64,000 nt of DNA from Peribacillus sp. FSL P2-0133 (GCF_037975445.1 NZ_CP150254.1:3346001-3410000), one strand, 5' to 3'. Shown: positions 26,210-36,522, counted from the stretch's first letter. Notes: a model not told the origin generated them from the letters alone. Program-made: numbers and translations.

Positions 26210-26326
26210 ATTTTAAGCTCCTTATTCATTAAATATCTATTTTTTAAAGATTTTAACAATGATTTGTGAAAAAAGTATGAAGCAGAAAAGAATATTTGCT
26301 AACAAGCATCTGTTACACCTCGGAAA

Positions 26327-26593
26327 TCATATTCTTTCCAATTCAGTGATATAGGCCATGACGATCGCATTTTTCATTTCTTCAGAAAGCGAAGATTCCA
26401 TCACGCGTTTAATGCAGAGGTAAAATTTCTCCAATACCGGTTTTCGGGCACGGGGATGGGCATTTTCATCCAAAAGCTCACGGCGGATGAGTTCCGACAA
26501 CACTTCCCCTCCACTTCCATCGGTCATCTTACGATTATTCCATATGCTTAAATAAGCCACCAGTAATTCTTCTTGCCTGACATTTTCTTTCAT
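26327..26593 (-). CDS. Small hypothetical helical protein
   Basis: About 88 residues, highly charged and mostly helical by composition ([23 protein letters not shown] ... [21 protein letters not shown]). I do not recognise a family. The start at 26593 has AAGGGA at the right distance; the upstream in-frame start lacks one. It is divergent from the zinc-ribbon gene next door. Confidence 0.6.
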   Translation of the reverse strand: MKENVRQEELLVAYLSIWNNRKMTDGSGGEVLSELIRRELLDENAHPRARKPVLEKFYLCIKRVMESSLSEEMKNAIVMAYITELERI

Positions 26594-26702
26594 AGTATCC
26601 CTTCCATCCATTACTAATTTATACATATTAATGTTCGAGTTTGTAAAGACTATCTTAATAATACGATCACGCTTTTTAAAATTCAAAAAGGGAGTGAGTA
26701 CA

Positions 26703-26945
26703 ATGTCTCAAGTATACCGCTGTCCGAATTGCCGGACAAATAAATCTCGCTTCAATCTCATTCAGCAAGTAGCAACCCCCATTAAAAAGGATCCGCAGTC
26801 AGGTGAGATTATTGAACAATATTCGAATGATTCCCTTCAGCCATTCCACCTAGCATATAATGGTCCTGAAGTTCGGGTTCAATGTGCTGCTTGCGGATTA
26901 ATAGAAGACGAAAAGACATTTGCCGCCTTTGGAATGCAACAATAA
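26703..26945 (+). CDS. Small zinc-ribbon protein
   Basis: 80 residues. Two CxxC pairs, CPNC near residue 7 and CAAC near 60, point to one structural zinc site. The centre is a conserved-looking acidic and aromatic stretch ([17 protein letters not shown]). The family and role are not recognised. GGGAG precedes the ATG, and a strong terminator follows directly. Confidence 0.7.
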   Translation: MSQVYRCPNCRTNKSRFNLIQQVATPIKKDPQSGEIIEQYSNDSLQPFHLAYNGPEVRVQCAACGLIEDEKTFAAFGMQQ

Positions 26946-26984
26946 AAATGGTCAGACCCATAAATGGGTCTGACCATTTTTTCA
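26944..26984. terminator. Terminator shared by zinc-ribbon gene and the small gene opposite
   Basis: AAAATGGTCAGACCCAT pairs perfectly with ATGGGTCTGACCATTTT, with T runs on both sides. Confidence 0.92.
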
Positions 26985-27149
26985 ATCTTTTCCTACTGAC
27001 ATCTTAGCCCGGTCTATGGCGATTGGAATGGCTTTTCCATCCTCATATCCTTCATCTAATAATGCATTGGCGATTTCTATAGCCTTTTCCCTTACATCTT
27101 TATCTAGATTCTTCATCGAGTTTGGGTAATCGTTCTTATTCCATGGCAC
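26982..27149 (-). CDS. Small protein with MPWNKNDYP-type domain
   Basis: 55 residues from a GTG start with AGGAGG eight bases upstream. Its sequence (VPWNKNDYPNSMKNLDKDVR, EIANALLDEGYEDGKAIPIA) matches a family of short proteins or N-terminal domains frequent in Bacillus. They recur with the pattern PW-x-K-x-DYP ... NALL-x-EGY-x-EG-x-AIPIA. Function is unknown. It is short, but coding potential is clear from family conservation and the ribosome site. Confidence 0.8.
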   Translation of the reverse strand: MPWNKNDYPNSMKNLDKDVREKAIEIANALLDEGYEDGKAIPIAIDRAKMSVGKD

Positions 27150-27215
27150 TAATACCGCCTCCTTGATAAGAAAGTCTCCTTTTTATGTTTCCCTTCTTTA
27201 AAGGGCGGTAAACTT

Positions 27216-28142
27216 TTATCGGGCCGCTTTCAATTCCAAAGCTTTCAACTGAGCGATCAACATTTCCTTATCCAACTTTTCCCCGATCATGACGATATTC
27301 AATGGCATTTTCATCATTTCATTCATATACATCGGCATTCCGTAGGAGTATTGGAATAAATGGGGGTATTGTGAATGTGTAAAGGAAATGTATCCTTTCA
27401 TTCGATAGACCGTTTCCGGGAGAGCCCTAAGCCACTCTTCAAAGTCGGTTTGTGCCACGGCACCTTCAAATGTATGAACGACTGCAGTTAAATGCAAATG
27501 GTCATGTACATCAAGCTTTTGATGGCCATTATGCCGTTTTCTTTGCATCTGCTGCAATGATGCCAAGGATACGGCTGCATACTCCGTCAATAAACATACG
27601 GCATCCGGATTCAGCGCCTGTATCGTATAAATCAGCTGTGCGGCCTCCATCTCACTTACTAAATCCGCTTTATTCAATAATATGAAATCGGCATGGTGGA
27701 TTTGCTCGACAAGCAACTGTCGAAGCTGCGGAGACAGTTCCTCCCGATCGCGCCACCTTAATAAATCGACGACAGTGATAATCCCTTTATACTCCAGCCT
27801 TTTGGCGAAAATCGGCGACATGATGCCATCCAATACTTCAACTGGATGAGCTGCGCCCGTCGTTTCAATATAAACCGCATCCAGTTCATTTTCCGTTAGC
27901 AATTCATGAAGCTGAACCTCCAGTTTATCTTGAATTGTGCAGCAAATGCATCCGTCAAACAACTCCTTAAGTGGCACTCCATCACCAAGGAGTCCGCTGT
28001 CAACCGATACACTGCCAAGCTCATTTAAAAGCACGGCCACTTTTCTACCCGCTTCACTTTCCTGTTTTAAAATATTTCGAAGAAGCGTCGTTTTCCCGCT
28101 GCCGAGAAAGCCGCCCAATATGTATACTTCGGTTGTTTTCAT
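27216..28142 (-). CDS. CobW/G3E-family GTPase (metal chaperone type)
   Basis: 308 residues. P-loop GGFLGSGKTT at residues 10-19, the CxCC metal motif GCICCT near 65, ETTGAAHP, and NKADL (guanine specificity) are all present. A C-terminal CobW_C domain follows, with a His-rich connector (RKRHNGHQKLDVHDHLHL). These GTPases deliver metal ions to target enzymes, zinc in many Bacillus cases. I looked for a Zur operator upstream and found none convincing. AGGAGC precedes the ATG. Confidence 0.88.
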   Translation of the reverse strand: MKTTEVYILGGFLGSGKTTLLRNILKQESEAGRKVAVLLNELGSVSVDSGLLGDGVPLKELFDGCICCTIQDKLEVQLHELLTENELDAVYIETTGAAHPVEVLDGIMSPIFAKRLEYKGIITVVDLLRWRDREELSPQLRQLLVEQIHHADFILLNKADLVSEMEAAQLIYTIQALNPDAVCLLTEYAAVSLASLQQMQRKRHNGHQKLDVHDHLHLTAVVHTFEGAVAQTDFEEWLRALPETVYRMKGYISFTHSQYPHLFQYSYGMPMYMNEMMKMPLNIVMIGEKLDKEMLIAQLKALELKAAR

Positions 28143-28225
28143 TCTTATCTGCTCCTATGATCCGGTTAAATTCGATTCCGTTAAATTTTATCATACTTAT
28201 CTTACTAAAGCACTTGCCGGATCCA

Positions 28226-28258
28226 CATAAAAAAACCAGCCCTTAAGCTGGTTTTTCA
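28226..28258 (-). terminator. Terminator of the mtnW-mtnD operon
   Basis: On the minus strand AAAACCAGCTTAAG pairs with the following GGGCTGGTTTT, which ends in a T run, just after the mtnD stop. Confidence 0.88.
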
Positions 28259-28266
28259 ACAATGAT

Positions 28267-28800
28267 TCATGCTTGAACTTCATCTTTTTCGTAAATCGGC
28301 ACCCATCCTGCCGCTGTTACGAAAATACGGACAGCAACAGTTTTCCTATCTTCTGCGAGCGTGAAATAATGTCTTGTTGATTCTGGTACACTAATAAGAT
28401 CTCCGGGATTAAGACGTACATCAAACCACTGTTTATCATTGCCTTCAATGGCAAAGATACTCGTACCTCCCGCTATGAAACGCACTTCATCATCTTCATG
28501 GTGGTGTTCCTGCTTAAAGTTTTCAAGCATTTGATCCAAGTTCGGATTTGCATCTGATAATGTGATGATATCATGCGCTTTATAGCCTCTTCTTTCAGAA
28601 ATTTCCGCTATCTCTGATTGGAATGTTACAAGGATTTCCTTCTTGTCAGCATCTGTTAGATCGTATTTTTCCACAAGATGGGCCGGTAATTTAGAAATGT
28701 CCCATTGCTCATAAATAACCCCTTGTGTTTCTAAAAACCCTTTTACCTGTTCACCGTTTTCAATAACCTCGTTTGTTTCATGGAATTTGATCGTCGCCAT
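28267..28800 (-). CDS. mtnD: Acireductone dioxygenase
   Basis: About 177 residues. MtnD oxidises the acireductone dihydroxy-ketomethylthiopentene to the keto acid of methionine plus formate (iron form). Cupin metal ligands are visible in EHHHEDDEVRF and in the second histidine region RHYFTL. The sequence closely follows Bacillus MtnD (YEQWDISKLPAHLVEKYDLT). GAGGAGG precedes two adjacent ATGs; 28800 has the better spacing and 28803 adds one Met. It is the last gene of the salvage operon. Confidence 0.95.
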   Translation of the reverse strand: MATIKFHETNEVIENGEQVKGFLETQGVIYEQWDISKLPAHLVEKYDLTDADKKEILVTFQSEIAEISERRGYKAHDIITLSDANPNLDQMLENFKQEHHHEDDEVRFIAGGTSIFAIEGNDKQWFDVRLNPGDLISVPESTRHYFTLAEDRKTVAVRIFVTAAGWVPIYEKDEVQA

Positions 28801-28824
28801 CATTCATACCTCCTCTATGAGTGT

Positions 28825-29454
28825 TTATCTTAAAGAACCTGCAAACGCCTTTTGTTGATTAAGCAACAGTTGGTATTGAAATAAAAATTCGCAAGCTTCA
28901 AGTATTCTTTTTGCTTCGAGTCCGCTTTTACCCCAAACCGTAATGCCATGATTGCGGATCAGCACGGCGCCAGAGTCTTCTTCGACATGTGGCTTGAACT
29001 TATCGGATAACAGCGGAATGTCAGCGTGATTATATATGATTGGAATCCGAAGCTCCGAATCTTCCTCCCACCGACCGGTCGCTTTAATGATTTCATGATT
29101 ACAAAAGGAAACCTGGCCTTCATCTCCGTACAATTCTGATATCACATTATTTTCAACTGTATGGACATGGAGTACACAGTTCGCATTTGTTTTCCGGTAA
29201 ATGACTGTATGAAGTAAAGTTTCGGCCGATGGTCTTAGGTTCGTTTCTTCAACTGGTTTTCCTTTTAAATCCACCAGTAAAAAATCCGAATCCGTTTGCT
29301 TCCTTTTATCCTTACCGCTTGCCGTAATATAAAAGAAAGGGCTTTTGGGCTCGCGGATGGACAAGTTCCCGCTTGTTCCCATAAACCAATCCCTTTCGGC
29401 CAGTTCAGCTTTAATATCTGCCAACTCCCGCCATTCTTTAGAATGATTGTTCAC
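28825..29454 (-). CDS. mtnB: Methylthioribulose-1-phosphate dehydratase
   Basis: 209 residues, class II aldolase fold with zinc. MtnB removes water from 5-methylthioribulose 1-phosphate. Typical motifs: [15 protein letters not shown], the zinc His pair in [10 protein letters not shown], and [27 protein letters not shown]. It begins with GTG, whose GTGA overlaps the mtnX stop, indicating coupled translation. Confidence 0.94.
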   Translation of the reverse strand: MNNHSKEWRELADIKAELAERDWFMGTSGNLSIREPKSPFFYITASGKDKRKQTDSDFLLVDLKGKPVEETNLRPSAETLLHTVIYRKTNANCVLHVHTVENNVISELYGDEGQVSFCNHEIIKATGRWEEDSELRIPIIYNHADIPLLSDKFKPHVEEDSGAVLIRNHGITVWGKSGLEAKRILEACEFLFQYQLLLNQQKAFAGSLR

Positions 29455-30110
29455 GCTTTAACCGCCTCCTGCCGCTTTAAAATGTCAATTACATCAAAAA
29501 ATGTTTCAAATCCTTGATGTGGAATTCCTTCCCTATCGCATTTTTCAAGCAGTATGTCACGGGCTATGACAAAATCGGCCTGTTTAGCCGCTTCAAAATC
29601 CGTTACTGAATCTCCAATAACGAATTTAAAATCTTCCGCACCCGCTATTTCCCTCATAATGGATGGCTTGCAGCAACCGCAATCATTATTACATTGATCA
29701 TCACAAGCATGTGGCCACTCTATATAAATCTTTTCCTTATCAAAAAATGCATGGTTGCAATAAACGGACTCTGTTGGCAAGATATCATTTAAAAGCGGTG
29801 CAATGAAAAAATCCATGCCCCCGCTTACTATATATAAAGGGATGTTGGCTTGTTTCGTATACTCAACGAATTCATAAAACCCTGGACGAATGCCGGCCGT
29901 TTTTCTTACATATTGGATGATGTCATCCTTCATGCCACTATCAAGCAGTGAAAACATATCCCCAACTCCTGAAGATATACTGATTTTTTGCTGAAGGACA
30001 CCGTCTTTCAACGCTTCCCATTCCGGAGGCGCAAATTTTTTCATGATGGAAATGATATTGTCCGTGTTGGTGATCGTTCCGTCAAAATCACAAAAGATGA
30101 TCGGTTTCAT
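29451..30110 (-). CDS. mtnX: 2-hydroxy-3-keto-5-methylthiopentenyl-1-phosphate phosphatase
   Basis: 219 residues, HAD-superfamily phosphatase. The nucleophile motif FCDFDGTIT is at residues 6-14; the later [13 protein letters not shown] supplies the metal-binding aspartates. A Cys-rich insert ([15 protein letters not shown]) is as in Bacillus MtnX. It dephosphorylates the MtnW product. In Bacillus MtnW plus MtnX replace the single enolase-phosphatase MtnC used elsewhere. Six bases separate it from mtnW. Confidence 0.95.
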   Translation of the reverse strand: MKPIIFCDFDGTITNTDNIISIMKKFAPPEWEALKDGVLQQKISISSGVGDMFSLLDSGMKDDIIQYVRKTAGIRPGFYEFVEYTKQANIPLYIVSGGMDFFIAPLLNDILPTESVYCNHAFFDKEKIYIEWPHACDDQCNNDCGCCKPSIMREIAGAEDFKFVIGDSVTDFEAAKQADFVIARDILLEKCDREGIPHQGFETFFDVIDILKRQEAVKA

Positions 30111-30116
30111 TATTTC

Positions 30117-31349
30117 TTATAAGCCTCCCCATAACACAAGAGCTTTTTTTAGTGTTTCTTCCTCAGCCGCCGCTTCTGATAGGTCCTTTCCTGCTAGAAC
30201 GGCTTCCACAGCAGAACGGAAAGCCTTGGCCCCGCCCTCTGCTCCGTCAGGGTGCCCGTGAATTCCGCCCCCTGCATTAATCACGCTATCGAGCCCAAAA
30301 TCCTTGATTAAGTCCGGAACCATGCCTGGATGAATGCCTGCAGAAGGAACAGGGAAGGCTTTTTTCCATGAAAGTTCATCTTTTGTCAGAGCTTCAGCAA
30401 TCGCCAAGGTCTCCTTTTTTTCTAGTGCGACATTTCCATAAGGGGATGGGAACAAGGATAAATCCGCACCTGATAACCTTACTAATTTACCAAGCAATAA
30501 CGGATAGCCGATCCCATAAAATGATGAAGATGCCAATGCCCCGCTATATGCGGGATGCGCCATGATCGGCAGCTTGATACGATCATGTTCACTCAAGGCC
30601 TGCAATACATCCAAACCATATGTATGAACGTTGAACAATAAAGCATCTGCCCCTGCTTCAGCCGCCTGCTCTGCCTTATCCAGTAATTCAAATGTTTTCC
30701 CTGATAGATTGACAGCATATAAAGTTCGGTGGCCAGTGGTTTCATGGACTTCATTCAATATTCTTTTTCCCGTTTTTATTCTATCGAAAAATGGAGTCAG
30801 TTCCTGGTCGAAGAGGATCTCATCATCTTTAACTAGGTCGACACCCCCTAATGCTTGTTGCCTCAGTTGCTCATTATGGAATGTCAGGTCCCTTCCTAAT
30901 ACACCTTTAAAGATGCTCATCACCAGGGGCCGGTTAAATACGCCAATCTTTTCCCTTATGCCTCCAATACCAAATTGCGGCCCGGGAAAAGCTTTTTGAA
31001 TATCACCGACAAAATCCAGGTCGATAAGTTTTATTTCTCCGTCCAATGAAAGTTTGCCGAAGACCGTCGTGAGGATTGCAGGTAAATCAATGGAGAAATT
31101 CCCTGCCGGATAGGCAATTTTAATAAGCGAACGGTATACTTTACGATTAAAGTAGCTGTTTGCCCTCTCTTCTTCAGATAGTGGTGTCACCGATACGACG
31201 CGCCCCTTATGTTTTTCCAGTTGTTTCTGGACCAAATGTGGCAGGTCCGTCCATGTCCCGACAGTCAAACCTAAGGCGATGCTCTCTGCTTTTTTCTCAT
31301 GATTTCCATTGAAGTCATGAATTAAATAAGTAGCGACTATCTCGCTCAT
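30117..31349 (-). CDS. mtnW: 2,3-diketo-5-methylthiopentyl-1-phosphate enolase (RuBisCO-like protein)
   Basis: About 410 residues, a type IV RuBisCO-like protein. It enolises diketo-methylthiopentyl phosphate and does not fix CO2. [10 protein letters not shown] keeps the carbamylated Lys and metal acids; [20 protein letters not shown] and HPGMVP line the active site as in Bacillus MtnW. The start at 31349 has AGGAG eight bases away; the in-frame GTG at 31358 lies within the ribosome site. It is first in the mtnWXBD operon and controlled by the SAM riboswitch upstream. Confidence 0.95.
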   Translation of the reverse strand: MSEIVATYLIHDFNGNHEKKAESIALGLTVGTWTDLPHLVQKQLEKHKGRVVSVTPLSEEERANSYFNRKVYRSLIKIAYPAGNFSIDLPAILTTVFGKLSLDGEIKLIDLDFVGDIQKAFPGPQFGIGGIREKIGVFNRPLVMSIFKGVLGRDLTFHNEQLRQQALGGVDLVKDDEILFDQELTPFFDRIKTGKRILNEVHETTGHRTLYAVNLSGKTFELLDKAEQAAEAGADALLFNVHTYGLDVLQALSEHDRIKLPIMAHPAYSGALASSSFYGIGYPLLLGKLVRLSGADLSLFPSPYGNVALEKKETLAIAEALTKDELSWKKAFPVPSAGIHPGMVPDLIKDFGLDSVINAGGGIHGHPDGAEGGAKAFRSAVEAVLAGKDLSEAAAEEETLKKALVLWGGL

Positions 31350-31410
31350 CTGAATCACTCCTATAACACGTTAGTAAACTCTCGATGTCATTAACCTGAA
31401 ATGTTCTCAA

Positions 31411-31447
31411 AATGGCAAAAGCCCCTTCATAAAGAAGAGGCTTTAAA
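31411..31447 (-). terminator. Terminator of the mtnW SAM riboswitch
   Basis: AAAGCCTCTTC pairs with GAAGGGGCTTT on the minus strand, directly after the aptamer. It is the expression platform of the S-box. Confidence 0.85.
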
Positions 31448-31451
31448 AAGC

Positions 31452-31609
31452 CATCTTCTTATCTCCCAGCCATTGGCTGCAAGAATTAGCACCGTGCCTT
31501 GTGGATTTAAAGAAAATCCGGCGAAGAATTCCGCCCCATTTTACAATGGAATTACGGTCGGTTGCTGGGCTTCATAGGGCTAGTCCCTCCACCTGCTCAA
31601 AATAAGAAA
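31452..31609 (-). promoter_or_regulatory. SAM-I (S-box) riboswitch controlling mtnWXBD
   Basis: On the minus strand the blocks run CTTATTTTGAGCAGGTGGAG, GGACTAGCCCTATGAAGCCC, AGCAACCGACCGTAAT, GGTGCTAATTC and GAGATAAGAAG. A long P3 arm of about 45 bases is present. Its core is almost the same as the aptamer upstream of mtnK on the other strand. Confidence 0.95.
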
Positions 31610-31740
31610 ACGCTGATATATAAATTGCATTCAAGTATCGAAAGATTAAGAATTTATTTTGTATTCTGACAGGTAATCCCTACTTTGTCAATAAGTTTTA
31701 ACTATTTAACGGTGAATAAATCGGATACCTCATTCCATCG

Positions 31741-32913
31741 TTAAAATAAGTTTAATGTACGTATTCGTTCCACAGCCTCTTCAAGCCGTTCTTCGGAAGT
31801 CAATAGCCCTACCCTGACGTAACCTTCGCCAAATTCACCGAATCCATTCCCTGCGGCAACAGCTACGTGGGCATGCGTTAATAAATAGTCTGCAAAACTC
31901 TCTGACGTAAAACCTTTAGGTACCTTGAGCCAGGCAAAAAACGATGCCGCAGGCGCTTTGACATCCCAGCCGATTGCCCTCAATCCCTCAATGAAAACAT
32001 TTCTTCGTCCTTCGTACATCTGCACTAACTGCTCTACACAGCTCTGCGAGTCAAGCAAAGCGCTTGCCGCAGCTTCTTGTATCGCCGGGAAAAGACTCAC
32101 ATAAAGATGGTCTTGTAATAGTTCAAGAGCTTCTATTACACTCTTATTCCCCACTGCGAAGCCGACTCTCCACCCTGCCATATTGTATGTTTTCGATAGT
32201 GTGTATATTTCTATTCCTACATCCTTCGCTCCCTTTGCCTGGAGAAAGCTTATCGGTTTTTTTCCGTCGAATCCGATCGCACCATAAGCGAAATCGTGGA
32301 CCACACAAATGGAATGCTCTTTTGCGAAGGTGACGGTTTCATCAAAGAAACTTTCAGTTGCAGAAGCACCTGTGGGATTATTCGGATAGTTCAAGAACAT
32401 CATTTTGGCTTTATCAAGTACTTCTTTATGTATGTCATCGTATTTCGGAAGAAAATCATTTTCTTCTGTCAAGGGCATGAGTTCGGTCTTTGCCTGGGCT
32501 AAAACAACTCCGGAAAGATAATCCGGATAGCCTGGATCTGGAACAAGGATCGTATCACCTGGATTCAATAAACACTGCGGCAGTTCTACAAGACCTGCCT
32601 TCCCCCCGAAGAGAATCGCCACTTCACTATTCGGATCTAGCTTGACACCGTATTCTCGTTCATAAAAGACGGCGGCAGCATCTTTTAAATATTGATGCCC
32701 CCGGAATGGCGAATATTTATGATTTATCGTTTTTTCAGCGGCAGACTGCAAACTTTTCACGATATGTTCTGGCGTCGGCTGATCAGGGTTTCCCTGGCCT
32801 AAATTAATGACATCATGTCCTTGCTCCGTGATCGCATTGACTTTTGCGACTAGTGAAGCAAAAAACTGCTTGGGCAGGTCCTGAAGCTGGCCGGATTTTT
32901 CGAATTGCACCAT
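31741..32913 (-). CDS. mtnE: Methionine-forming aminotransferase
   Basis: 390 residues, fold-type I PLP enzyme. It converts the keto acid 4-methylthio-2-oxobutyrate to methionine as the last salvage step. The PLP Lys is in YTLSKTYNMAGWR, with NYPNNPTGA and HDFAYG as cofactor-contacting motifs. The opening KSGQLQDLPKQFF matches Bacillus MtnE. GAAGGTG lies before the ATG. It reads toward the mtnW riboswitch, has no S-box of its own, and is divergent from mtnU. Confidence 0.92.
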   Translation of the reverse strand: MVQFEKSGQLQDLPKQFFASLVAKVNAITEQGHDVINLGQGNPDQPTPEHIVKSLQSAAEKTINHKYSPFRGHQYLKDAAAVFYEREYGVKLDPNSEVAILFGGKAGLVELPQCLLNPGDTILVPDPGYPDYLSGVVLAQAKTELMPLTEENDFLPKYDDIHKEVLDKAKMMFLNYPNNPTGASATESFFDETVTFAKEHSICVVHDFAYGAIGFDGKKPISFLQAKGAKDVGIEIYTLSKTYNMAGWRVGFAVGNKSVIEALELLQDHLYVSLFPAIQEAAASALLDSQSCVEQLVQMYEGRRNVFIEGLRAIGWDVKAPAASFFAWLKVPKGFTSESFADYLLTHAHVAVAAGNGFGEFGEGYVRVGLLTSEERLEEAVERIRTLNLF

Positions 32914-33012
32914 TTATACACCTTCTCTGAAATTTCTTGAAATTCTAGTCACAAATGATATATGTTTATCATAGTCTTGTAAAGTATTTTTTACATGTGG
33001 GGGTTTTAAACG

Positions 33013-33795
33013 ATGAAGTGGAAAATAGCTTGTATTCAAATGGATATAGCCTTCGGGCAACCGGATATCAATTTTCAGGTTGCAGAACAATGGATGGAAA
33101 AAGCGGCACGCTCAGAACCCGATATCGTCATTTTACCGGAACTTTGGACAACAGGATACGACTTGACCAGGTTAAATGAGATTGCTGATCATGAGGCAGA
33201 AAAAACGATTGAATTTTTTAAAACACAGGCACAGAAACACCAGATTCACATCATAGGCGGTTCCATTGCGAAAAAAACAAGCAAGGGAATCTATAACACC
33301 ATGATCATCATCGATAAACATGGAAATCTCATTAAAGAATATGATAAGCTTCACTTATTTCAGTTAATGGATGAACATCATTTCCTGCAGCCAGGAGAAA
33401 AAGATGGTTTATTTACTCTTGATGAAAAAATATGTGCTGGATTCGTTTGTTATGACATCCGTTTTCCTGAATGGCAGCGAGCCCATACCGTTCAAGGCGC
33501 CGAAGTTCTATTCGTAACGGCTGAATGGCCAAAGCCGAGACTCGATCATTGGAGAGCCTTGTTGATTAGCCGTGCCATCGAGAACCAAGCCTATGTTGTA
33601 GCCGTTAATCGTTCAGGTTCGGATGTCAATAATATATTTGCGGGTCATTCCTTGATTATTGATCCATGGGGGAATATCATAAGTGAAGCCGGAGAAGAAA
33701 ACGAACTCTTGACAGGCACCCTGGACTTCAAAAAAGTTACGGAAGCCCGTAACAAAATACCTGTATTCGAAGATCGCCGCCCTGATTTTTATTAA
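33013..33795 (+). CDS. mtnU: Carbon-nitrogen hydrolase, 2-oxoglutaramate amidase type
   Basis: 260 residues, nitrilase superfamily with the Glu-Lys-Cys triad: Glu in LPELWTTGYD, Lys in EYDKLHLF, and Cys in GFVCYDIRFPEW. Its place inside the salvage locus fits MtnU/YkrU. It probably hydrolyses the alpha-keto acid amide left when glutamine is the amino donor for MtnE, thereby pulling transamination forward. GGGGG precedes the ATG. It is divergent from mtnE across a 99-base shared promoter region. Confidence 0.9.
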   Translation: MKWKIACIQMDIAFGQPDINFQVAEQWMEKAARSEPDIVILPELWTTGYDLTRLNEIADHEAEKTIEFFKTQAQKHQIHIIGGSIAKKTSKGIYNTMIIIDKHGNLIKEYDKLHLFQLMDEHHFLQPGEKDGLFTLDEKICAGFVCYDIRFPEWQRAHTVQGAEVLFVTAEWPKPRLDHWRALLISRAIENQAYVVAVNRSGSDVNNIFAGHSLIIDPWGNIISEAGEENELLTGTLDFKKVTEARNKIPVFEDRRPDFY

Positions 33796-33803
33796 TTTAC
33801 CCA

Positions 33804-33833
33804 TTGACAAACTATTTAAAAAGTTGTTATTAT
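33804..33833 (+). promoter_or_regulatory. Promoter of mtnK-mtnA leader
   Basis: TTGACA (33804-33809) and TATTAT (33828-33833) with an 18-base spacer, about 30 bases before the S-box aptamer. This is a normal sigma-A arrangement. Confidence 0.7.
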
Positions 33834-33865
33834 TTTCCCGAAGATTAAAATTTCAGAAAACATTT

Positions 33866-34021
33866 ACTCTTATCAAGAGCAGGCTGAGGGATAAAGGCCC
33901 TATGAAGCCCAGCAACCGACTGTAATACCATTGTGAAATGGGGCGGATTCACCGCCGGATTATAAAATCCACAGAGCACGGTGCTAATTCCACCAGAATT
34001 CATATTCTGGAAGATAAGAGG
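33866..34021 (+). promoter_or_regulatory. SAM-I (S-box) riboswitch controlling mtnK-mtnA
   Basis: CTCTTATC (33867) pairs with GATAAGAG (34013-34020) to form P1. Between them lie GAGGGATAAAGGCCC, GAAGCCCAGCAACC and GGTGCTAATTCC, the standard S-box blocks. Excess SAM should cause early termination. Confidence 0.96.
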
Positions 34022-34037
34022 TCCGAAGCCAAAACTT

Positions 34038-34071
34038 CTGCCTCTTTCTATATGAAAGAGGCTTTTTTATT
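34038..34071 (+). terminator. Terminator of the mtnK SAM riboswitch
   Basis: GCCTCTTTC pairs with GAAAGAGGC, followed by six Ts, just after the aptamer. Confidence 0.92.
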
Positions 34072-34098
34072 CTTATTTTGAATCTGGAGGGGAAAAGA

Positions 34099-35301
34099 AT
34101 GACGCAAAACCATTCAAATTTTAAGAGATTGACAAACGAAACAGCTATAACCCTTGCAAAAAAACTTGGGTTGGTCAATGCGGATGCAAGTTTAAAATGT
34201 AAAGAAATCGGCGATGGTAACTTAAATTATGTTTTTCATATTACAGACACGCACACAAATAAAGGAATAATCATCAAACAAGCGGTCCCTTATGCCAAGG
34301 TACTTGGTGAAAGCTGGCCGCTGACATTGAAAAGGGCTGCCATTGAAGCGAATGCGCTGATTCATTTCAGAAGTTATTGCCCCGAATTCGTACCGCAAGT
34401 CTATTATTCGGATGAACAGCTTGCCATCACGGTCATGGAGGATTTATCTCACTTGAAAATCGTTAGGACAGGATTGATCGATGGCGATTCATATCCATTG
34501 CTTTCACAGCATATTGGTGAGTATGTTGCGAAGACGGCATTTTATACATCCGATTATCATTTAGAACCATCTGCGAAAAAGGAAGTGGCCCGACATTTCA
34601 CGAATCCGGAACTCTGCAAAATCACTGAGGTCTTTATTTTCACGGATCCATTTTTTGAGGAACTCCCCGGAGACTTCGAGGTGGAATTGACTGATGCCGC
34701 CAAAAATATCTGGAATGATCAAGAAGTAATACTTGAGGTCGCTAAGCTGAAACAAGGCTTTGAAACCGAGCAGGAGGCATTACTTCATGGAGATTTACAT
34801 ACTGGAAGTATATTTGCAAGTGAAACTGAAACAAAGGTTATTGATCCGGAATTCGCTTTTTATGGGCCCGTTGGTTTTGACCTTGGTCAATACACCGCGA
34901 ACCTTCTCTTCCAGGCAGTCACACGCAATGGCGCTGGAAAGGAAGAGATTTTCACACACCTTCATGAATTTTGGAATGCCTTTGAAGAAACTTATACCGA
35001 ATTATGGGAAGGTCAAAATAAAAGCCCATTCCGCCATGTGAAAGGTTATCTGCCTTACTTACTGACAAAATTCAAAAAAGATGCTTTCGGTTTTGCCGGC
35101 TGTGAACTGATTCGGCGAACCATAGGCCTTTCCCATGTTGCCGATATAAACGTCATTGAAAATAAAGAAACAAGGATTGCTGCCAAAACGGCAACATTGG
35201 AAATTGGTGCATTTTTAATTAAAAACCGGGAAGAATTGGATGTTCCAGCAGTCATTGAAGCATTGAAGCAACGTACACTGCCATCTTATTCAACCATTTA
35301 A
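34099..35301 (+). CDS. mtnK: S-methyl-5-thioribose kinase
   Basis: About 400 residues, choline-kinase/APH-like fold. It phosphorylates methylthioribose, the entry step of salvage after nucleosidase action. Motifs: [11 protein letters not shown] (glycine-rich loop), [14 protein letters not shown], the catalytic [12 protein letters not shown] and [15 protein letters not shown]. The start at 34099 has GGAGGGG upstream; the TTG at 34078 precedes this ribosome site. The next gene, mtnA, follows after 14 bases. Confidence 0.95.
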   Translation: MTQNHSNFKRLTNETAITLAKKLGLVNADASLKCKEIGDGNLNYVFHITDTHTNKGIIIKQAVPYAKVLGESWPLTLKRAAIEANALIHFRSYCPEFVPQVYYSDEQLAITVMEDLSHLKIVRTGLIDGDSYPLLSQHIGEYVAKTAFYTSDYHLEPSAKKEVARHFTNPELCKITEVFIFTDPFFEELPGDFEVELTDAAKNIWNDQEVILEVAKLKQGFETEQEALLHGDLHTGSIFASETETKVIDPEFAFYGPVGFDLGQYTANLLFQAVTRNGAGKEEIFTHLHEFWNAFEETYTELWEGQNKSPFRHVKGYLPYLLTKFKKDAFGFAGCELIRRTIGLSHVADINVIENKETRIAAKTATLEIGAFLIKNREELDVPAVIEALKQRTLPSYSTI

Positions 35302-35315
35302 AAGGAGACCTGCAC

Positions 35316-36362
35316 ATGACTACACTAGCACCCTTACCATATTCGGTACAATGGGATGATACCCATATTACATTATTAAATCAACAAGCCCTTCCTTCCA
35401 TAACTGAATTTATTGAACTTCATTCTGTTGATGATGTATTTGACAGCATTTTGACATTAAAAGTTCGCGGTGCCCCAGCAATTGGACTGACGGCAGCATT
35501 TGGTGTTGCTCTTGGTGCCAAACAGGAAACAACCGCTGAATTAGGGGATTTCAAGAGAAATGTAACGAGGCATATTGAAAAACTCGCCTCTTCACGGCCA
35601 ACTGCAGTCAACCTTTTTTGGGCGTTAAGGAGGATGGAGAACACCTTGCATGCTGCGCAAAGCATTTCAGCTGCAAAGGAAGCACTTGTATCGGAGGCTA
35701 AAGCCATCTTTGCTGAAGATGAAGAAATGTGCAGGAAAATCGGGGAACATGGTTTATCCTTATTCACTAGAGGAGATTCCATTCTCACTCATTGCAACGC
35801 TGGGGGAATTGCCACAGCTCGGTATGGCACAGCCCTAGCTCCCTTCCACCTGGCTAAAGAAAGGGACTTTCCGCTAAAAGTGTTCGCATGTGAAACGAGG
35901 CCTGTCCTGCAAGGTGCGCGTTTGACGGCTTGGGAATTGATGCAAGCGGGGGTTGATGTCACCTTAATTTCAGATAATATGGCTGCACATACGATTCACC
36001 AGAAACAAATAAATGGAATTATCGTCGGGGCCGACAGGATTGCGGCCAATGGAGATACAGCCAATAAAATCGGGACATTGGGATTGGCCATATTAGCCAA
36101 GCACTTTGGCATCCCCTTTTATGTGGCCGCACCATCAAGCACATTCGACCTTTCTATCGAATCCGGCACATCCATCCCGATCGAAGAACGGAATGAAGCG
36201 GAAATCACCTTCATTCAAGGTGTAAGGATCGCTCCGGAAAACGTGAAGACTTTCAACCCAGCCTTTGACGTTACACCAAATCATCTTATTACGAGCATCA
36301 TTACCGAAAACGGCATCATAATACCGGATTTCATTAAAAACATTCCACATTTTGTTAATTGA
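35316..36362 (+). CDS. mtnA: S-methyl-5-thioribose-1-phosphate isomerase
   Basis: 348 residues, related to eIF2B-alpha. It isomerises methylthioribose 1-phosphate to methylthioribulose 1-phosphate, the MtnB substrate. Family motifs: [24 protein letters not shown] with the catalytic Cys, [16 protein letters not shown], and [18 protein letters not shown] with the catalytic Asp. AAAGGAG precedes the ATG, and a terminator follows within 30 bases. Confidence 0.96.
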   Translation: MTTLAPLPYSVQWDDTHITLLNQQALPSITEFIELHSVDDVFDSILTLKVRGAPAIGLTAAFGVALGAKQETTAELGDFKRNVTRHIEKLASSRPTAVNLFWALRRMENTLHAAQSISAAKEALVSEAKAIFAEDEEMCRKIGEHGLSLFTRGDSILTHCNAGGIATARYGTALAPFHLAKERDFPLKVFACETRPVLQGARLTAWELMQAGVDVTLISDNMAAHTIHQKQINGIIVGADRIAANGDTANKIGTLGLAILAKHFGIPFYVAAPSSTFDLSIESGTSIPIEERNEAEITFIQGVRIAPENVKTFNPAFDVTPNHLITSIITENGIIIPDFIKNIPHFVN

Positions 36363-36385
36363 TGCAGGTTCCTTATTGATGATAA

Positions 36386-36424
36386 AAAAACGAGAAGGAT
36401 TTCGTATCCCTCTCGTTTTTTAAA
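36386..36424 (+). terminator. Terminator after mtnA
   Basis: AACGAGAAGGAT pairs with ATCCCTCTCGTT (one mismatch), followed by T residues. Confidence 0.85.
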
Positions 36425-36522
36425 GATGATCATGATTATTCTTACGAGGTCTATAATACAATAATTCAAGTGAATTCGAACATATTCACTTAATATAAGG
36501 TTGTTTTCAATAATAGATCTTA

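Noticed and set aside
28143..28200. Zur operator upstream of the CobW-type GTPase
   Set aside because: The AT-rich TTTAAC repeats do not form the dyad expected of a Bacillus Zur box.
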